From: an uncultured Steroidobacteraceae bacterium
GTDB taxonomy: Bacteria; Pseudomonadota; Gammaproteobacteria; Steroidobacterales; Steroidobacteraceae
DNA: 6,175 nt
Assembly (NCBI GenBank): GCA_955652625.1
Contig: CATPBM010000038.1
Coordinates: forward strand, 1 to 6,175
Reading direction: 5' to 3'
Under the pieces are notes generated by a model. It ran no database searches. It was given only the letters and a program-made list of their open reading frames with translations, and had not been told where the DNA came from. This document shows, piece by piece, positions 1 to 6,175 of the stretch. Positions within the stretch are counted from its first letter, which is position 1. Every line of letters starts with the position of its first letter. Made by a program: the position numbers and the translations under genes.

Positions 1-797
1 AGATAGGACACGCCGCCCGTGCCGCCGGTGCCGGGCTTGTAGCCGATGATGCGCTCTACGGTCTTGAGGTGATGGCAGCGCCACAGCTGGAAGTTGTGGT
101 CGAGATCCACCAGGCGCTCGGCCAGCTCGTACAGGTCCCAGCCCTTGTCCGCGTTGTGATACACGCCAAGCCAGGCGCCGGCGACCTGCTTGCTCGCCTG
201 GTAGGGCTCGGAGAAATCTCGCGACAGGTGGTCCTCGGGTATGCCGTAACCCCTGCGGCTCAGGAGTCGCAGCACCTCATCGTAGAGCGAGGGGCTGGCG
301 AGCGCGCGCATCAGCGCCTCGTACGCCTCCGGGTCACGCTTGTGCACGGCGACCATCTCGGCGTTCTTGTTGCCGAACAGGAATTCGAGCATGCGGTACT
401 GGAACGACTGGAATCCTGACGAGCGTCCGAGCGCGTTGCGAAACGCCGAGTATTCGAAGGGCGTCATGGTCGAGAGCACGTCCCACACGGAAATGAGCTG
501 CGTCTGGGTGCGCGAGATGCGCGCCAGCATTTTCAGCGCCGGATCAAGGTCCTCGCGCGTTATGCATTTGAGGGCCGCGGTCAGCTCGTGCAGCATCAGC
601 CGCATCCACAGCTCCGACACCTGGTGCACGATGATGAACAGCATCTCGTTGTGCTCGTTGGACAGCGGCCGCTGCGCTGCGAGCAGTTTGTCGAGGTGCA
701 GGTATTCGCCATAGGACAGCGAGGAGCCTAGGTCCCAGTGCACGGCTTCGTCGGCGAGCTCCACGCGCTCGGACTTGTCGTAGTCGCGGGTGGTCAT
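1..797 (-). CDS. kynA: Tryptophan 2,3-dioxygenase, C-terminus cut off by the window edge
   Basis: Heme enzyme that opens the indole ring of L-tryptophan with O2 to give N-formylkynurenine, the first step of the kynurenine pathway; cytoplasmic and usually a homotetramer. I translated this strand by hand from the ATG at 797-795. The frame stays open for 266 residues to base 1 (family length is about 280-300), so only a short C-terminal tail is missing. The family signature residues known from the Xanthomonas enzyme line up at a constant offset of three: F54 and H58 (active-site pocket and base) in FIIVHQVSELWMR, R120 in YSAFRNALG (substrate carboxylate), H243 (proximal heme ligand) in CHHLKTVERIIG, and T257 in the GTGGTGG loop. 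All key residues are present, so the enzyme looks functional. No strong Shine-Dalgarno site precedes the ATG. It is transcribed divergently from the ABC exporter. Identity is very secure; the start is likely because homology begins close to it. Confidence 0.96.
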   Translation of the reverse strand, partial: MTTRDYDKSERVELADEAVHWDLGSSLSYGEYLHLDKLLAAQRPLSNEHNEMLFIIVHQVSELWMRLMLHELTAALKCITREDLDPALKMLARISRTQTQLISVWDVLSTMTPFEYSAFRNALGRSSGFQSFQYRMLEFLFGNKNAEMVAVHKRDPEAYEALMRALASPSLYDEVLRLLSRRGYGIPEDHLSRDFSEPYQASKQVAGAWLGVYHNADKGWDLYELAERLVDLDHNFQLWRCHHLKTVERIIGYKPGTGGTGGVSY

Positions 798-806
798 GCG
801 CCGAGA

Positions 807-815
807 TGGTACACT
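807..815 (+). promoter_or_regulatory. Possible extended -10 element for the exporter genes
   Basis: TGGTACACT has the form of an extended -10 element (TGn followed by TACACT, a 4/6 match to TATAAT). I see no convincing -35 box at 16-18 bases upstream, which an extended -10 can do without. Transcription would begin near 822, giving a leader of about 36 bases before the ATG at 858. It lies between the two divergent genes and overlaps the leader expected for kynA. Low confidence from sequence alone. Confidence 0.2.
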
Positions 816-822
816 GCCGCGC

Positions 823-850
823 AAAATAAAACCGGTAGCATCGCCGTCGA
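823..850 (-). promoter_or_regulatory. Possible sigma-70 type promoter for kynA
   Basis: Read on the minus strand, TCGACG (850-845, 4/6 match to the -35 consensus) is followed after 16 bases by TATTTT (828-823, 4/6 match to the -10 consensus), ending 25 bases before the kynA ATG. This is the most AT-rich patch in the intergenic region (AAAATAAAA on the plus strand). The match is weak and could occur by chance in a GC-rich genome; it is offered because of its position and orientation. Confidence 0.28.
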
Positions 851-852
851 GG
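849..852 (+). promoter_or_regulatory. Shine-Dalgarno GAGG supporting the ATG at 858
   Basis: GAGG sits 5 bases before ATG 858. The alternative GTG start at 930 has no comparable site (only AAAG at 920-923). This is the main reason for choosing 858 as the ATPase start. Confidence 0.45.
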
Positions 853-857
853 ATCTG

Positions 858-1817
858 ATGGCCGCGTTGCAGGCAAGCGCGACGCAGCGAGTCGAATTCG
901 ATACACAGCATCGCAGCGCAAAGCGCACCGTGAGCACAGCCCTTCTGGAAGTCCGCGAGCTCGTCAAACAGTATCCGGCCACGACCGCCGTGGCCGGCGT
1001 GTCGTTCAGCGTGCCGCCGGGCATCTGCTTCGGGCTGCTCGGGCCCAATGGCGCGGGCAAGACCACGATCATCGAGATCATGGAGGGAATCCTGCCGCCT
1101 ACCGCCGGCGAGGTGCGTTATCAGGGCGCACCGCTCGGGAGGCGCTTTCGCGAGGAGGCGGGCATTCTCTTCCAGAAGACCGCGCTGCAGGACTTTCTCA
1201 CGGTGCGACAGAGCATCGCGCTCTTCCGCGGCCTGTACGCCCGGGGCCTGGATGTCGAGGAAGTGATCCGCCTGTGCGCCCTGGAAAAACTCGCCGGGCG
1301 CGACAGCCGCAAGCTCTCCGGCGGCCAGCAACAGCGCCTGCTGCTCGCTATCGCCCTCGTCAACGACCCGGCCGTACTGTTCCTGGATGAGCCCACCACG
1401 GGTCTCGATCCGCAGGCGCGCCGCAACTTCTGGGAGCTGGTGCAGTCGATCAGGGCGCGCAACAAGACCATCATCCTGACGACGCACTACATGGAGGAGG
1501 CGGAACTGCTGTGCGATGACATCCTCATCATGGATCGTGGCCGGATCGTGGCGCAGGGACCGCCGCGGCGGCTGCTGCACGAACACTTCGCGGAGGTGCT
1601 GCTCGAGCTGCCACGCGCGGACTTCCCGCAAGCGGCCCGGGCGCTGGCGCTGAAGATCATCGACACCAGCGACCGGGTGGAGATCACCACCGACGATCTA
1701 GAGGGCACGCTGCGCACGCTGCTCGCGGCGCACGTGCCGCTCAGCAACCTGCGCATCCGCCCCCCCAACCTCGAGGATCTGTTCCTCGAGCTCACCGGCA
1801 CGGAGCTGCGTCCATGA
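858..1817 (+). CDS. ABC-2 type exporter, ATP-binding subunit
   Basis: Cytoplasmic ATPase that powers the membrane protein encoded immediately downstream; together they form a small ABC exporter of unknown substrate. As drawn it has 319 residues. Motifs in order: Walker A GPNGAGKTT (62-70), Q-loop Q106, ABC signature LSGGQQQR (153-160), Walker B with catalytic Glu AVLFLDEP (172-179), D-loop GLDP (182-185), and H-loop H210 in TTHYMEEAE. The C-terminal ~80 residues form the accessory region typical of NatA/CcmA/DrrA-like exporters, ending in the usual NLEDLFLELTG. The start is uncertain. ATG 858 has a GAGG site but adds 24 residues before the conserved domain. GTG 930 would give a 295-residue protein starting STALLEVREL, which matches how such proteins usually begin, but it lacks a good Shine-Dalgarno site. 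The frame opens further upstream at 738, but that part is antisense to kynA and is rejected. The stop overlaps the next gene's ATG, so translation is probably coupled. Confidence 0.94.
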   Translation: MAALQASATQRVEFDTQHRSAKRTVSTALLEVRELVKQYPATTAVAGVSFSVPPGICFGLLGPNGAGKTTIIEIMEGILPPTAGEVRYQGAPLGRRFREEAGILFQKTALQDFLTVRQSIALFRGLYARGLDVEEVIRLCALEKLAGRDSRKLSGGQQQRLLLAIALVNDPAVLFLDEPTTGLDPQARRNFWELVQSIRARNKTIILTTHYMEEAELLCDDILIMDRGRIVAQGPPRRLLHEHFAEVLLELPRADFPQAARALALKIIDTSDRVEITTDDLEGTLRTLLAAHVPLSNLRIRPPNLEDLFLELTGTELRP

Positions 1818-2821
1818 TCAGGCGGCTGCTGTCGGTACTGCATGCGCGCAACCTCGAATTCCTCCGCGACCGCAGCACGCTGATATTCACGCTGCTGCTG
1901 CCGGTCCTGCTGGTCATCGGCATGGGCTTCGTTTTCGGCGGCCCCGAGCGCCCCCTATTCAAGGTCGGAGTGCTCGCCGATCACATCGACCGGCAGGCGG
2001 CGCCGTTCCTGCGCGAGCGTTACGTGGAGTTCATCGCCGTGCCGGACCTGCGCGAGGCGCTGCGCAAGGTGACGCACCAGCAGATCGACCTGCTGCTCGA
2101 CCTGCGCGCGCCCGGGCGCTACTGGGTGAATACCGACTCGCCCAAGGGCTACATCGTGGAGAAGCTGCTGCTGGCCGCGCAGCCGACGGCGCGCCGCCAG
2201 CCCGTCAGCGGGGCGGCGTTGCGTTACGTTGACTGGCTGTTTCCCGGTATCCTCGGCATGAACATGATGTTCAGCTGCCTGTTTGGCGTCGGCTACGTGG
2301 TACTGCGGTATCGCAAGAGCGGATTCCTCAAGCGCCTGCACGCCACGCCGCTCAGCGCGTTCGAGTTCCTGAGCGCTCAGGTGCTGTCGCGCCTGGCACT
2401 CATCCTCATCGTCACCACTATCCTGTACGTCGGCATCGGCGCCATCATCGGCTTCCACAGCGCCGGCAGCATCCTGCTGCTCGGGTTACTTGCGATCCTC
2501 GGGGCCCTGTCGATGATCGCGCTCGGACTGACGATCGCAGCTCGTTTCTCGAGCGAGGAGCTGGTAGGGGGACTACTGAACGTGCTCACCTGGCCGATGA
2601 TGCTGCTGTCGGGAATCTGGTTCTCGCTCGAGGGCTCACCGCGCTGGGTGCAGTGGGTGGCAAACATCTTCCCGCTCACCCATATCCTGAACGCCGCACG
2701 CGCGGTAATGCTCGACGGTGCCGGGGTGGTGCAGATCGCACCCCACCTGTTGTTTCTGGCTGCGACCGCGCTGGCGTTTCTCGCCTTCGGCGCCTGGTCA
2801 TTTCGCTGGCGCATCGACTGA
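1814..2821 (+). CDS. ABC-2 type exporter, membrane subunit
   Basis: Inner-membrane permease of 335 residues that pairs with the ATPase just upstream (ATGA overlap; GGAG at 1802-1805 lies 8 bases before the ATG). The layout is that of the ABC-2 membrane family. A cytoplasmic amphipathic N-terminus is followed by one membrane helix (about 21-43) and a soluble extracytoplasmic domain of about 100 residues (45-140). Five further hydrophobic segments follow: about 148-166, 196-222, 224-248, 256-278 and 310-332. The RYRKSGFLKRLHATPLS stretch (165-181) between helices 2 and 3 is the conserved cytoplasmic loop thought to contact the ATPase. The segment FPLTHILNAARAVML (286-300) is the typical ABC-2 signature near the last helix. 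The large extracytoplasmic domain places it nearer the YhhJ/YbhR/NatB-like group than the short NodJ/DrrB-like permeases. The substrate cannot be told from sequence; lipid, drug and polysaccharide export all occur in this family. Confidence 0.93.
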   Translation: MIRRLLSVLHARNLEFLRDRSTLIFTLLLPVLLVIGMGFVFGGPERPLFKVGVLADHIDRQAAPFLRERYVEFIAVPDLREALRKVTHQQIDLLLDLRAPGRYWVNTDSPKGYIVEKLLLAAQPTARRQPVSGAALRYVDWLFPGILGMNMMFSCLFGVGYVVLRYRKSGFLKRLHATPLSAFEFLSAQVLSRLALILIVTTILYVGIGAIIGFHSAGSILLLGLLAILGALSMIALGLTIAARFSSEELVGGLLNVLTWPMMLLSGIWFSLEGSPRWVQWVANIFPLTHILNAARAVMLDGAGVVQIAPHLLFLAATALAFLAFGAWSFRWRID

Positions 2822-2835
2822 CGCGCCGTTCATTC

Positions 2836-2841
2836 AAGGAG
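2836..2841 (+). promoter_or_regulatory. Strong Shine-Dalgarno AAGGAG of the threonine aldolase gene
   Basis: AAGGAG ends only 1 base before ATG 2843, which is too close for normal initiation. It ends 7 bases before the in-frame TTG at 2849, which is ideal spacing. It therefore argues for the TTG as the real or main start, shortening the protein by two residues. Confidence 0.6.
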
Positions 2842-2842
2842 C

Positions 2843-3862
2843 ATGGGCTTGCGCTTTTTCAGTGACAACACCGGCACCGCCTCCCCGGAGATCCTCGCCG
2901 CCGTCGCGGAGGCCAATCGCGGACTGGCCAGACCTTACGGCGATGACGACTGGACGCTGCGCCTCGACGAGGCCCTGAGCGCCTTTTTCGGCACGCAGGT
3001 GCGCGCCTTCCCGGTGGCGACCGGCACGGCCGCGAACTCCCTGGCCCTCGCCACGCTCAGTCCTCCATACGGGGCGATTTTTGCGCACCAGGAGTCGCAC
3101 ATTGCCTGCGACGAGTGCGGCGCACCGGGGTTTTTCTCCGGCGGCGCACAACTCGCGCTGCTGCCGGGGCAGCACGGCCGGCTTGAGCCCGCAACCTTCA
3201 GGGCGGCGCTCGCCGCCCGCCCGGTCGACGTGCACGGCGTGCAGCCCGCGGCGCTGTCGCTCACCCAGGCTACGGAAGTCGGTACCGTATATGGCGCGGC
3301 GCAGATCGCCCAGTTGTGCGAGCTGGCGCACGGGCGCGGGCTCAGGGTGCACATGGACGGCGCGCGCCTCGCGAATGCGCTCATGTTTCTCGACTGTCCT
3401 CCGGCAGACATCACCTGGCGCGCCGGAGTCGACGTGTTGTCCTTCGGCGCCACCAAGAATGGCGCGCTGGCCGCCGAGGCGGTCGTGTTTTTCGACCGCG
3501 CCCTGGTACGGGACTTCGAGCTGCGGCGCAAGCGTGCCGGCCACCTGTTGTCGAAATCGCGCTATGTCGCGGCACAACTGCTCGCGTACGTGGAGAGCGG
3601 TATCTGGAAGCGCAATGCGGAGCGCACCAACCGCCTGGCGCAACGCATCGGCCGCGCCGCGGGCGCCGCGCTCCTGCATCCGGTCGAGGCGAACGAGGTG
3701 TTCGTGAAGCTCGGTGCGGAGCGGCGCCAGGGCCTGCGCGACGCCGGCTTCGAGTTTTACGACTGGGGCGCGGAAGGCGCAGGCGAGGCGCGCTTCGTGG
3801 TGTCCTGGGACCAGCCGGAGGCGGACGTGCCCGCGCTGTGCGAGGCGCTCGCCCGAGTCTGA
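2843..3862 (+). CDS. ltaE: Low-specificity L-threonine aldolase (PLP-dependent)
   Basis: Cytoplasmic fold-type I PLP enzyme that cleaves L-threonine and L-allo-threonine to glycine and acetaldehyde, and often other beta-hydroxy amino acids. It has 339 residues from ATG 2843, the usual family length. It resembles the Pseudomonas-type enzyme: SDNTGTASPE at the N-terminus, YGDDDWT (32-38), GTAANSLALA (61-70), H85 (expected to stack on the PLP ring) shortly before DECGAP (90-95), TQATEVGTVY (141-150), HMDGAR with D172 and R175 (PLP nitrogen and substrate carboxylate), and FGATKNGA with the Schiff-base lysine K205. PVEANEVFV near the C-terminus is also typical. All catalytic residues are intact. 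The start may really be TTG 2849 given the position of AAGGAG. It lies 21 bases after the permease stop with no visible terminator, so it is probably co-transcribed with the exporter. It converges on the downstream permease genes. The symbol is for the enzyme class; the E. coli LtaE branch is more distant. Confidence 0.95.
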   Translation: MGLRFFSDNTGTASPEILAAVAEANRGLARPYGDDDWTLRLDEALSAFFGTQVRAFPVATGTAANSLALATLSPPYGAIFAHQESHIACDECGAPGFFSGGAQLALLPGQHGRLEPATFRAALAARPVDVHGVQPAALSLTQATEVGTVYGAAQIAQLCELAHGRGLRVHMDGARLANALMFLDCPPADITWRAGVDVLSFGATKNGALAAEAVVFFDRALVRDFELRRKRAGHLLSKSRYVAAQLLAYVESGIWKRNAERTNRLAQRIGRAAGAALLHPVEANEVFVKLGAERRQGLRDAGFEFYDWGAEGAGEARFVVSWDQPEADVPALCEALARV

Positions 3863-3875
3863 GGCGCTTGCGGAC
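3863..3875. other. Convergent 13-base gap without a clear terminator
   Basis: The threonine aldolase stop and the stop of the opposite-strand permease are only 13 bases apart. GAGTC (3855-3859) and GACTC (3872-3876) could pair as a 5-base stem with a 12-base loop, reaching into both coding ends, but there is no T-tract on either side. I do not call a rho-independent terminator here. Confidence 0.5.
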
Positions 3876-5054
3876 TCATTGCTCGCGCAGGCTGGTCGTC
3901 ACCGGCACGCGCGCGGCACGCAGCGCCGGCAGCAAGCCGCCGACCATGCCGATGAGCACGGCGATAACCAAGCCGCGGGCGACCAGCTGCGGGGTGACTT
4001 TGAAGTTGAACACCACCTGGGTGAAGTTCTGCCCGAGCGTCGAAACCGAGAGATTGTTGAACAACACGTAAGCGATCAGCGCGCCGAGCAGCCCCCCGGC
4101 CAGCGCCAGCAGCAGTGCCTCGATCATCACCGAGACGACGACCGGGATCCCGCCGAAGCCGATGGCCCGCAGGGTCGCAATCTCCTTGCCGCGCGCCGCG
4201 ACCGCGGCGTACATGCTGTTGAGAGCCGCAAAGACCGCCCCGAGCGCCATGATGATGGTGACCACGCCGGCCAGGAAGCCGATGGTCTTGCGGAACTGCT
4301 TGGTCTGGCCGCTGAAGTAGTCCTGCTCGCGCAGCACGTCCAGGGTGAGGCGCGGTTCGGCGGCGACCGCGCTCTTGAGTCTCGCCAGGCCGTCCGCACC
4401 GTCGAGGGCAGCGAGCACCGAGCTCGAACCATTGCGACCGAAGGTGCTGCGCGCGACATTGATGTCGGTCCATATTTCGCTGTCATGCGCGTCGCCTGAC
4501 TCGAAGACCCCAACCACGGTCCACACCGAGCCGCGCATGCGCACCACCTGGCCGATTTCCGCGCCCTGGAACTCGCGCAGCACGCCGCGGCCGACGATCA
4601 GCTCTCTCAGGCCCGGAGTGAAGTTGCGGCCGGCAACGATCTTCAGCTGTGGGCGCAGTGCGAAAGCTGTGGGTTCCACACCGCGCAGGGTGATGTTCGC
4701 GCCACTCTTGACGTCGTCCCGGCGGATCAGCTCAGCGATCACCATCAGCTCCGCAGACGCCAGCGGCTTGCCGTCGGCGCCGCTGCGAATACCCGGCTGC
4801 TGCTCGATCAGGTCCGTCGAGGGGCGATCGAAGGCGGAATTCAGCTCCGCGTCAGAGCCGCCGCGCATGATGATCACCGCGTCGCTGCGGCCGGTGGCCT
4901 TGAGAGTGCTCTCAAAGCCGGTGGCCATGGCCAGCAGTGCAGTGAATACCGCCACGACGCCGGCGAGGCCGATGACAATGACCAGCGAGGGCGCCCAACG
5001 CTCAGGGATGCTCTTGATGCTGATGCCGGTTATGGCGAGCGCTTCCCTCAACAC
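3876..5054 (-). CDS. FtsX/MacB-type ABC transporter permease
   Basis: Inner-membrane permease of 392 residues from GTG 5054. This start is chosen because AAGGAG lies 8 bases upstream and because the protein then begins with the usual short cytoplasmic helix LREALAITGISIKSIPERW. The open frame extends upstream to 5303, but that part overlaps the neighbouring permease gene. Topology is that of the MacB/LolC/FtsX family: one membrane helix (about 22-44), a large periplasmic domain (45-255, MacB-core-like), then three helices (about 256-281, 303-333, 359-381). Between helices 2 and 3 is ARGKEIATLRAIGF (287-300), the cytoplasmic coupling segment that docks on the ATPase. The C-terminus LLPALRAARVPVTTSLRE is also typical. 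No ATPase domain is fused, unlike MacB itself. It lies 35 bases downstream of another permease of the same family and probably works with it as a heterodimer. Substrate unknown. A LolC/E role is less likely because the local gene order is not lolCDE, but I cannot exclude it. Confidence 0.93.
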   Translation of the reverse strand: MLREALAITGISIKSIPERWAPSLVIVIGLAGVVAVFTALLAMATGFESTLKATGRSDAVIIMRGGSDAELNSAFDRPSTDLIEQQPGIRSGADGKPLASAELMVIAELIRRDDVKSGANITLRGVEPTAFALRPQLKIVAGRNFTPGLRELIVGRGVLREFQGAEIGQVVRMRGSVWTVVGVFESGDAHDSEIWTDINVARSTFGRNGSSSVLAALDGADGLARLKSAVAAEPRLTLDVLREQDYFSGQTKQFRKTIGFLAGVVTIIMALGAVFAALNSMYAAVAARGKEIATLRAIGFGGIPVVVSVMIEALLLALAGGLLGALIAYVLFNNLSVSTLGQNFTQVVFNFKVTPQLVARGLVIAVLIGMVGGLLPALRAARVPVTTSLREQ

Positions 5055-5062
5055 GCTGTGGT

Positions 5063-5068
5063 CTCCTT
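5063..5068 (-). promoter_or_regulatory. Shine-Dalgarno AAGGAG fixing the GTG start at 5054
   Basis: On the minus strand AAGGAG ends 8 bases before GTG 5054, inside the 35-base gap that follows the upstream permease stop. It decides against the longer reading to 5303, which would run into the neighbouring gene. Confidence 0.75.
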
Positions 5069-5089
5069 GCTCATTTCCTGCCTGCCACG

Positions 5090-6175
5090 CTAACGGCCGG
5101 CCAGGGCGTCGACGATCCGCAGACGCCGCGCACGCAGGCCCGGCAGCAGCCCGACCGCCAGGCTCATCAGCACGATGGCGATGACCCCTGTCAGCCACAC
5201 CGAGGCATCGAGCATGAGCTGAAATTGCCCGCCGGTGCCCTTCGCCACCATCGCGCCGGCAATCGAGGCCAGCAGCAGACCGAGCAGCCCGCCGAACAGG
5301 CACAGCACGAACGCCTCGGCCAGCACCAAGCCGAGCACGCTGCCGTCGGAAAACCCCAGGGTCTTCAGCACTGCCAGCTCGGGCACCCGCTCGCGCACGC
5401 TCTGCGCCATGGTGTTGCCGACCACCAGCAGCAGCGTGAAAAACACCGCAAACAGGATCCAGCGCACAATCAGCCCGATGTCACCGATCTGCTTGACGAA
5501 GCTGATGTTGAAGTCCTTCTCGGTCTGAGTCTTGGTCTCGTCGGGGGAGTTCTCGAACATGGTGTCGACCGTCTTGCTGATCGCCTGGGCCTGATTGCTA
5601 TCGGCGAGCTTGAGAATGAGGAAATTGGTGCGGCCCTTGACGCCGAACTGGTTGGACTCGTCAAAGTACTCCTGTTGGATGAACGCCACGTTGGTGCGCT
5701 TCTGCCACACTTCATCCTTGCCGTCAAAGATCCCGACCAGATCGAATGTCCAGGCCTTGCTGCCGTTCTTCTGCGGATAGATGTTCGAGGCGATGGGGAT
5801 TTTCTGCCCGATTTTCCAGCCGTACTGATCGGCGAGCTGCTTACCCACGATCATTCCGGTACGGGTGTGCTCGAACGCCTGCCACTGCTGATCAGGCATT
5901 ACCCACTCGGGGTAGACGTCGCGATAACGCTGGGGATCGGTCGCAAACATGATGAGTGGAGTGTTTTCCTGCCACACGCCGCCGAACCATTCCTGGTACG
6001 CGACGCGCGCCACACCTGGGATGGCTTCGAGCTTGGGCACCATGCTGAGCGGCAAGGGCGAAGTGAACGACACCCGTGCCTGCACCATCAGCCGCGCGGC
6101 GCCGACGAAATCCGCGCCGGCATTGAAGACCGTATTCACCGACTGCAGCAGGCCGAACAACAGAAAGGCCATGAT
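5090..6175 (-). CDS. FtsX/MacB-type ABC transporter permease, N-terminus cut off by the window edge
   Basis: Second inner-membrane permease of the MacB/FtsX class. The visible part is 361 residues and the frame is still open at base 6175 (ATC just before the ATG at 6172). That ATG is internal, not the start: the sequence begins in the middle of the first membrane helix (MAFLLFGLLQSV), and such proteins normally have about 20-30 residues before this point. Numbering from that Met: rest of helix 1 (1-12), periplasmic domain (about 13-232), helix 2 (about 233-256), cytoplasmic coupling segment SVRERVPELAVLKTLGF (258-274), helix 3 (about 277-307), helix 4 (about 325-345), and C-terminus LLPGLRARRLRIVDALAGR. 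The periplasmic domain is rich in Trp, Gln and Asn (for example YQEWFGGVWQENTP) and differs greatly from that of the downstream partner, which suggests distinct halves of one complex rather than a recent duplication. It is the upstream gene of the pair and an operon with the next gene is likely. The ATPase is expected outside the window. Confidence 0.92.
   Translation of the reverse strand: MMAFLLFGLLQSVNTVFNAGADFVGAARLMVQARVSFTSPLPLSMVPKLEAIPGVARVAYQEWFGGVWQENTPLIMFATDPQRYRDVYPEWVMPDQQWQAFEHTRTGMIVGKQLADQYGWKIGQKIPIASNIYPQKNGSKAWTFDLVGIFDGKDEVWQKRTNVAFIQQEYFDESNQFGVKGRTNFLILKLADSNQAQAISKTVDTMFENSPDETKTQTEKDFNISFVKQIGDIGLIVRWILFAVFFTLLLVVGNTMAQSVRERVPELAVLKTLGFSDGSVLGLVLAEAFVLCLFGGLLGLLLASIAGAMVAKGTGGQFQLMLDASVWLTGVIAIVLMSLAVGLLPGLRARRLRIVDALAGR

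Noticed and set aside
69..714. Plus-strand open frames of 116 and 124 residues
   Set aside because: They lie opposite kynA, whose minus-strand translation shows all the family catalytic residues; they are antisense shadows of a GC-rich gene.
738..857. Upstream extension of the ATPase reading frame to ATG 738
   Set aside because: The first 60 bases are antisense to the well-supported kynA N-terminus, and the extra residues do not belong to the ABC ATPase family.
2834..3679. Minus-strand open frame of 281 residues opposite the threonine aldolase
   Set aside because: Low-complexity, Arg/Gly/Ala-rich product with no recognisable domain, fully antisense to an aldolase with intact catalytic motifs.
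3316..4499. Plus-strand open frames of 251 and 261 residues spanning the convergent gene junction
   Set aside because: Arg/Ala/Gly-rich or mixed composition from out-of-frame reading of the aldolase and antisense of the permease; no motif and no ribosome site seen.
4345..5184. Plus-strand open frame of 279 residues
   Set aside because: Antisense to the two permeases, Ser/Thr/Pro/Arg-rich with no domain; typical GC-rich shadow.
5055..5303. N-terminal extension of the downstream permease to ATG 5303
   Set aside because: It would overlap the upstream permease out of frame by more than 200 bases. GTG 5054 has a well-placed AAGGAG and gives a normal family N-terminus.
6170..6172. ATG at 6172 as the true start of the right-hand permease
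   Set aside because: It falls inside the first membrane helix, the frame remains open to the window edge, and no room for a cytoplasmic N-terminus would remain.
1..6175. A new defence, mobile or RNA-based system
   Set aside because: All but about 130 bases are explained by five recognisable metabolic and transport genes plus one partial partner. I saw no repeats, integrase, transposase, CRISPR or structured non-coding stretch.

Overview
The window is GC-rich, densely coded bacterial DNA with short intergenic gaps. Gene content and protein style suggest a proteobacterium, probably a gammaproteobacterium of the Xanthomonadales/Nevskiales kind. That placement is an inference from remembered similarity of the tryptophan dioxygenase and threonine aldolase to Xanthomonas and Pseudomonas proteins, not from a search.

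Layout: (1) 1-797, minus strand: the N-terminal 266 residues of a heme tryptophan 2,3-dioxygenase (kynA), running off the left edge. (2) 798-857: a short divergent intergenic region with weak promoter-like elements facing both ways. (3) 858-3862, plus strand: a compact three-gene run. It holds an ABC-2 type exporter ATPase, its membrane partner (4-base ATGA overlap), and, 21 bases further on, a PLP-dependent low-specificity L-threonine aldolase. (4) 3863-3875: a 13-base convergent gap. (5) 3876-6175, minus strand: two tandem FtsX/MacB-type ABC permeases. The downstream one is complete (GTG start with a strong Shine-Dalgarno site). The upstream one lacks its N-terminus because it crosses the right edge.

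How the genes work together: the plus-strand ATPase and permease should form one complete small ABC exporter of unknown substrate, probably co-transcribed with the threonine aldolase. The two minus-strand permeases look like the two membrane halves of a different ABC complex of the MacB/LolCDE/DevC type. Their ATPase, and often a periplasmic adaptor, would be expected just beyond the right edge. kynA starts the kynurenine route of tryptophan degradation and is simply divergent from the exporter.

I found no RNA gene, mobile element, CRISPR array or long repeat. Most of the window is ordinary housekeeping or transport content. The points worth checking are three start-site choices, the pairing of an exporter with threonine aldolase, and the identity of the two-permease system.
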